The notes under the pieces were generated by a model that worked only from the letters and a program-made list of their open reading frames with translations, was not told where the DNA came from and did no database searches. A program made the translations under genes and the position numbers. This document shows positions 43,874-44,779 of a DNA stretch of 44,779 bases, one piece after another. Origin of the DNA: Candidatus Hydrogenedentota bacterium. Lineage in GTDB: Bacteria > Hydrogenedentota > Hydrogenedentia > Hydrogenedentales > SLHB01. How positions within the stretch are numbered: position 1 is the first letter of the stretch; every line of letters starts with the position of its first letter. Where the stretch lies: assembly GCA_019695095.1 (NCBI GenBank), contig JAIBAQ010000028.1, forward strand, positions 1 through 44,779. The letters are read 5' to 3'.

Positions 43874-44779
43874 TCAATTGGTCTGAGTGAGAATTTCACG
43901 GACACTCTCCAAGACAGGGAATGCCTCGTTCTCCTTGACAAAACCAACGTGTCCATCCATATACAGAACATTTGCCCCGGTAAATTCCCTCTGTCTGGAC
44001 TTATAGTCGACGGATTCTACGAGGACGGGTATAGACGATTGCGCATTAGCCGAAGCTGCGGGGTTGTTTATATCGCTAATGAAGAAGCGTTCAACCCCTT
44101 CCCGTAAACGGTACACCGGTTTGCCGGAGGCATCCACCTCGCTCTTCATGTCAAGGCTTGCCATGCGCCGCCGGTCCTCGGCAATGGCGCGAACCTCTTC
44201 GACGGAATCGGCCGCATAACCCGTATACGTGTAGCTGCGTGCGGCTATTCGCGTCATCGCTTCCCAATCGATCGGCTGCGTACTGGCCAGACGCTTGAGT
44301 TCATCCACAAGTTTTCCTGCATCTGGAAGCGACGGATTGACCAGAATGGATAGGTCGCTGAGGTACTTGGGGTAGACGGAAGCGATATCAAACATCCATA
44401 CACCTTCATAGGGGGACAAGGGCGGATACACTTCTCCTTTCGATTCGTTGGCATACATCTTGAACACCATGCCCAACTGCTTCAGGTTATTCGTGCTGCT
44501 TGCTCTTCTGGCGGCTTCACGTGAACGGCTCACCATCGGAAGCACTGCGGCCGTAATGATTAGAATCGTGGCCGCAAGGGCCGCCAATCGGATTGCATAC
44601 CGCTGGAATGACGACGGTCTCTGGTCGGGCACTGCTACCTTGTGGAGACGATCCAAGATGGCGGCGGAAAGATCGCGCGAGGGAGCCTCGGGTTCAAGCA
44701 CGTCGAGGAGAGCGAGGGCGTGTTGCTCGCGGACAAGCGCCTCCTGCCATTCGGAAGACTCCGCCAGGTTTCGGCGGAC
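43874..44779 (-). CDS. Anti-sigma-like protein fused to an H-X9-DG ectodomain (5' end outside window)
   Basis: The frame is open to the edge of the window, so the start is missing; 301 codons are seen. The first 50 visible residues are helical ('NLAESSEWQEALVREQHALA', then 'APSRDLSAAILDRLHKV') and look like the stalk of zinc-finger anti-sigma factors before their membrane helix. A membrane segment follows (about residues 60-80, 'LAALAATILIITAAVLPMVS'), directly joined to '[20 protein letters not shown]' and the H-X9-DG ectodomain with [17 protein letters not shown] and '[12 protein letters not shown]'. I infer a cytoplasmic sigma-binding part and an outside pseudopilin-like sensor. The GTG at 44701 could be a start but has no reason to be preferred. 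It converges on the prepilin-like gene. Confidence 0.75.
   Translation of the reverse strand, partial: VRRNLAESSEWQEALVREQHALALLDVLEPEAPSRDLSAAILDRLHKVAVPDQRPSSFQRYAIRLAALAATILIITAAVLPMVSRSREAARRASSTNNLKQLGMVFKMYANESKGEVYPPLSPYEGVWMFDIASVYPKYLSDLSILVNPSLPDAGKLVDELKRLASTQPIDWEAMTRIAARSYTYTGYAADSVEEVRAIAEDRRRMASLDMKSEVDASGKPVYRLREGVERFFISDINNPAASANAQSSIPVLVESVDYKSRQREFTGANVLYMDGHVGFVKENEAFPVLESVREILTQTN

Noticed and set aside
1-44779. tRNA, rRNA, insertion sequences or phage genes
   Set aside because: I saw no tRNA-like cloverleaf with CCA context, no rRNA segments and no transposase or integrase reading frames.

Overview
The window looks like a chromosomal segment of an uncultured Gram-negative bacterium of the PVC / Hydrogenedentota type. 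This is an inference from gene content: pseudopilin-like proteins with the 'LREGIERF ... DINNPAASA ... YMDGHV' signature (H-X9-DG / DUF1559-like), an HzsA-related di-haem protein, many secreted or Tat-exported glycan enzymes, a Tat-exported Gfo/Idh/MocA protein and a Cys-type sulfatase. Base composition is moderately GC-rich and rather even. I see no rRNA, tRNA, CRISPR array, integrase or transposase.

Layout. 1-559: non-coding, with two short 9-bp-periodic repeat arrays. 560-6570: mixed housekeeping genes (PEBP-family protein, zinc-ribbon protein, SDR dehydrogenase, secreted barrel-like protein, clpB behind a sigma-54-like promoter). 6571-7262: two terminator hairpins and, on the minus strand, a complete orphan transcription unit for a 52-residue hydrophobic protein, followed by a candidate structured RNA. 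7263-10872: a tight plus-strand operon of a PHP metallo-phosphoesterase, a GH4-type NAD-dependent glycosidase, a HEAT-repeat protein and acylphosphatase.

10923-36931: a degradative, mainly extracytoplasmic enzyme region. It holds a methyltransferase, a sugar epimerase/isomerase, two paralogous neutral-ceramidase-like hydrolases bracketing an esterase, a Tat-exported amidohydrolase and a polysaccharide deacetylase, a 987-residue CBM9-like protein, a TIM-barrel glycosidase-like protein, a UroD-family protein, a Tat-exported isomerase-fold protein, a five-Asp-box sialidase-like protein, a Tat-exported Gfo/Idh/MocA protein, an HzsA-related di-haem protein, a GH43-like propeller, a chemoreceptor and a sulfatase. 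Orientation changes often, so this is a gene neighbourhood of many short units. No SusC/SusD pair, ABC importer or local regulator is present. Four of the exported enzymes carry twin-arginine signals, which suggests that folded or cofactor-loaded enzymes work on sugars outside the cytoplasm.

37074-44779: a GNAT protein and a PhyH-type dioxygenase, then a cluster of related surface/pseudopilin-like proteins. A 772-residue membrane protein and a 247-residue H-X9-DG protein form one operon. A classic prepilin-like protein is transcribed divergently behind a leader of about 385 nt. A minus-strand gene running off the window joins an anti-sigma-like N-terminus and a membrane helix to the same H-X9-DG ectodomain. 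The sharing and splitting of this module among differently anchored proteins, and the 52-residue orphan gene, are the most unusual things I found.
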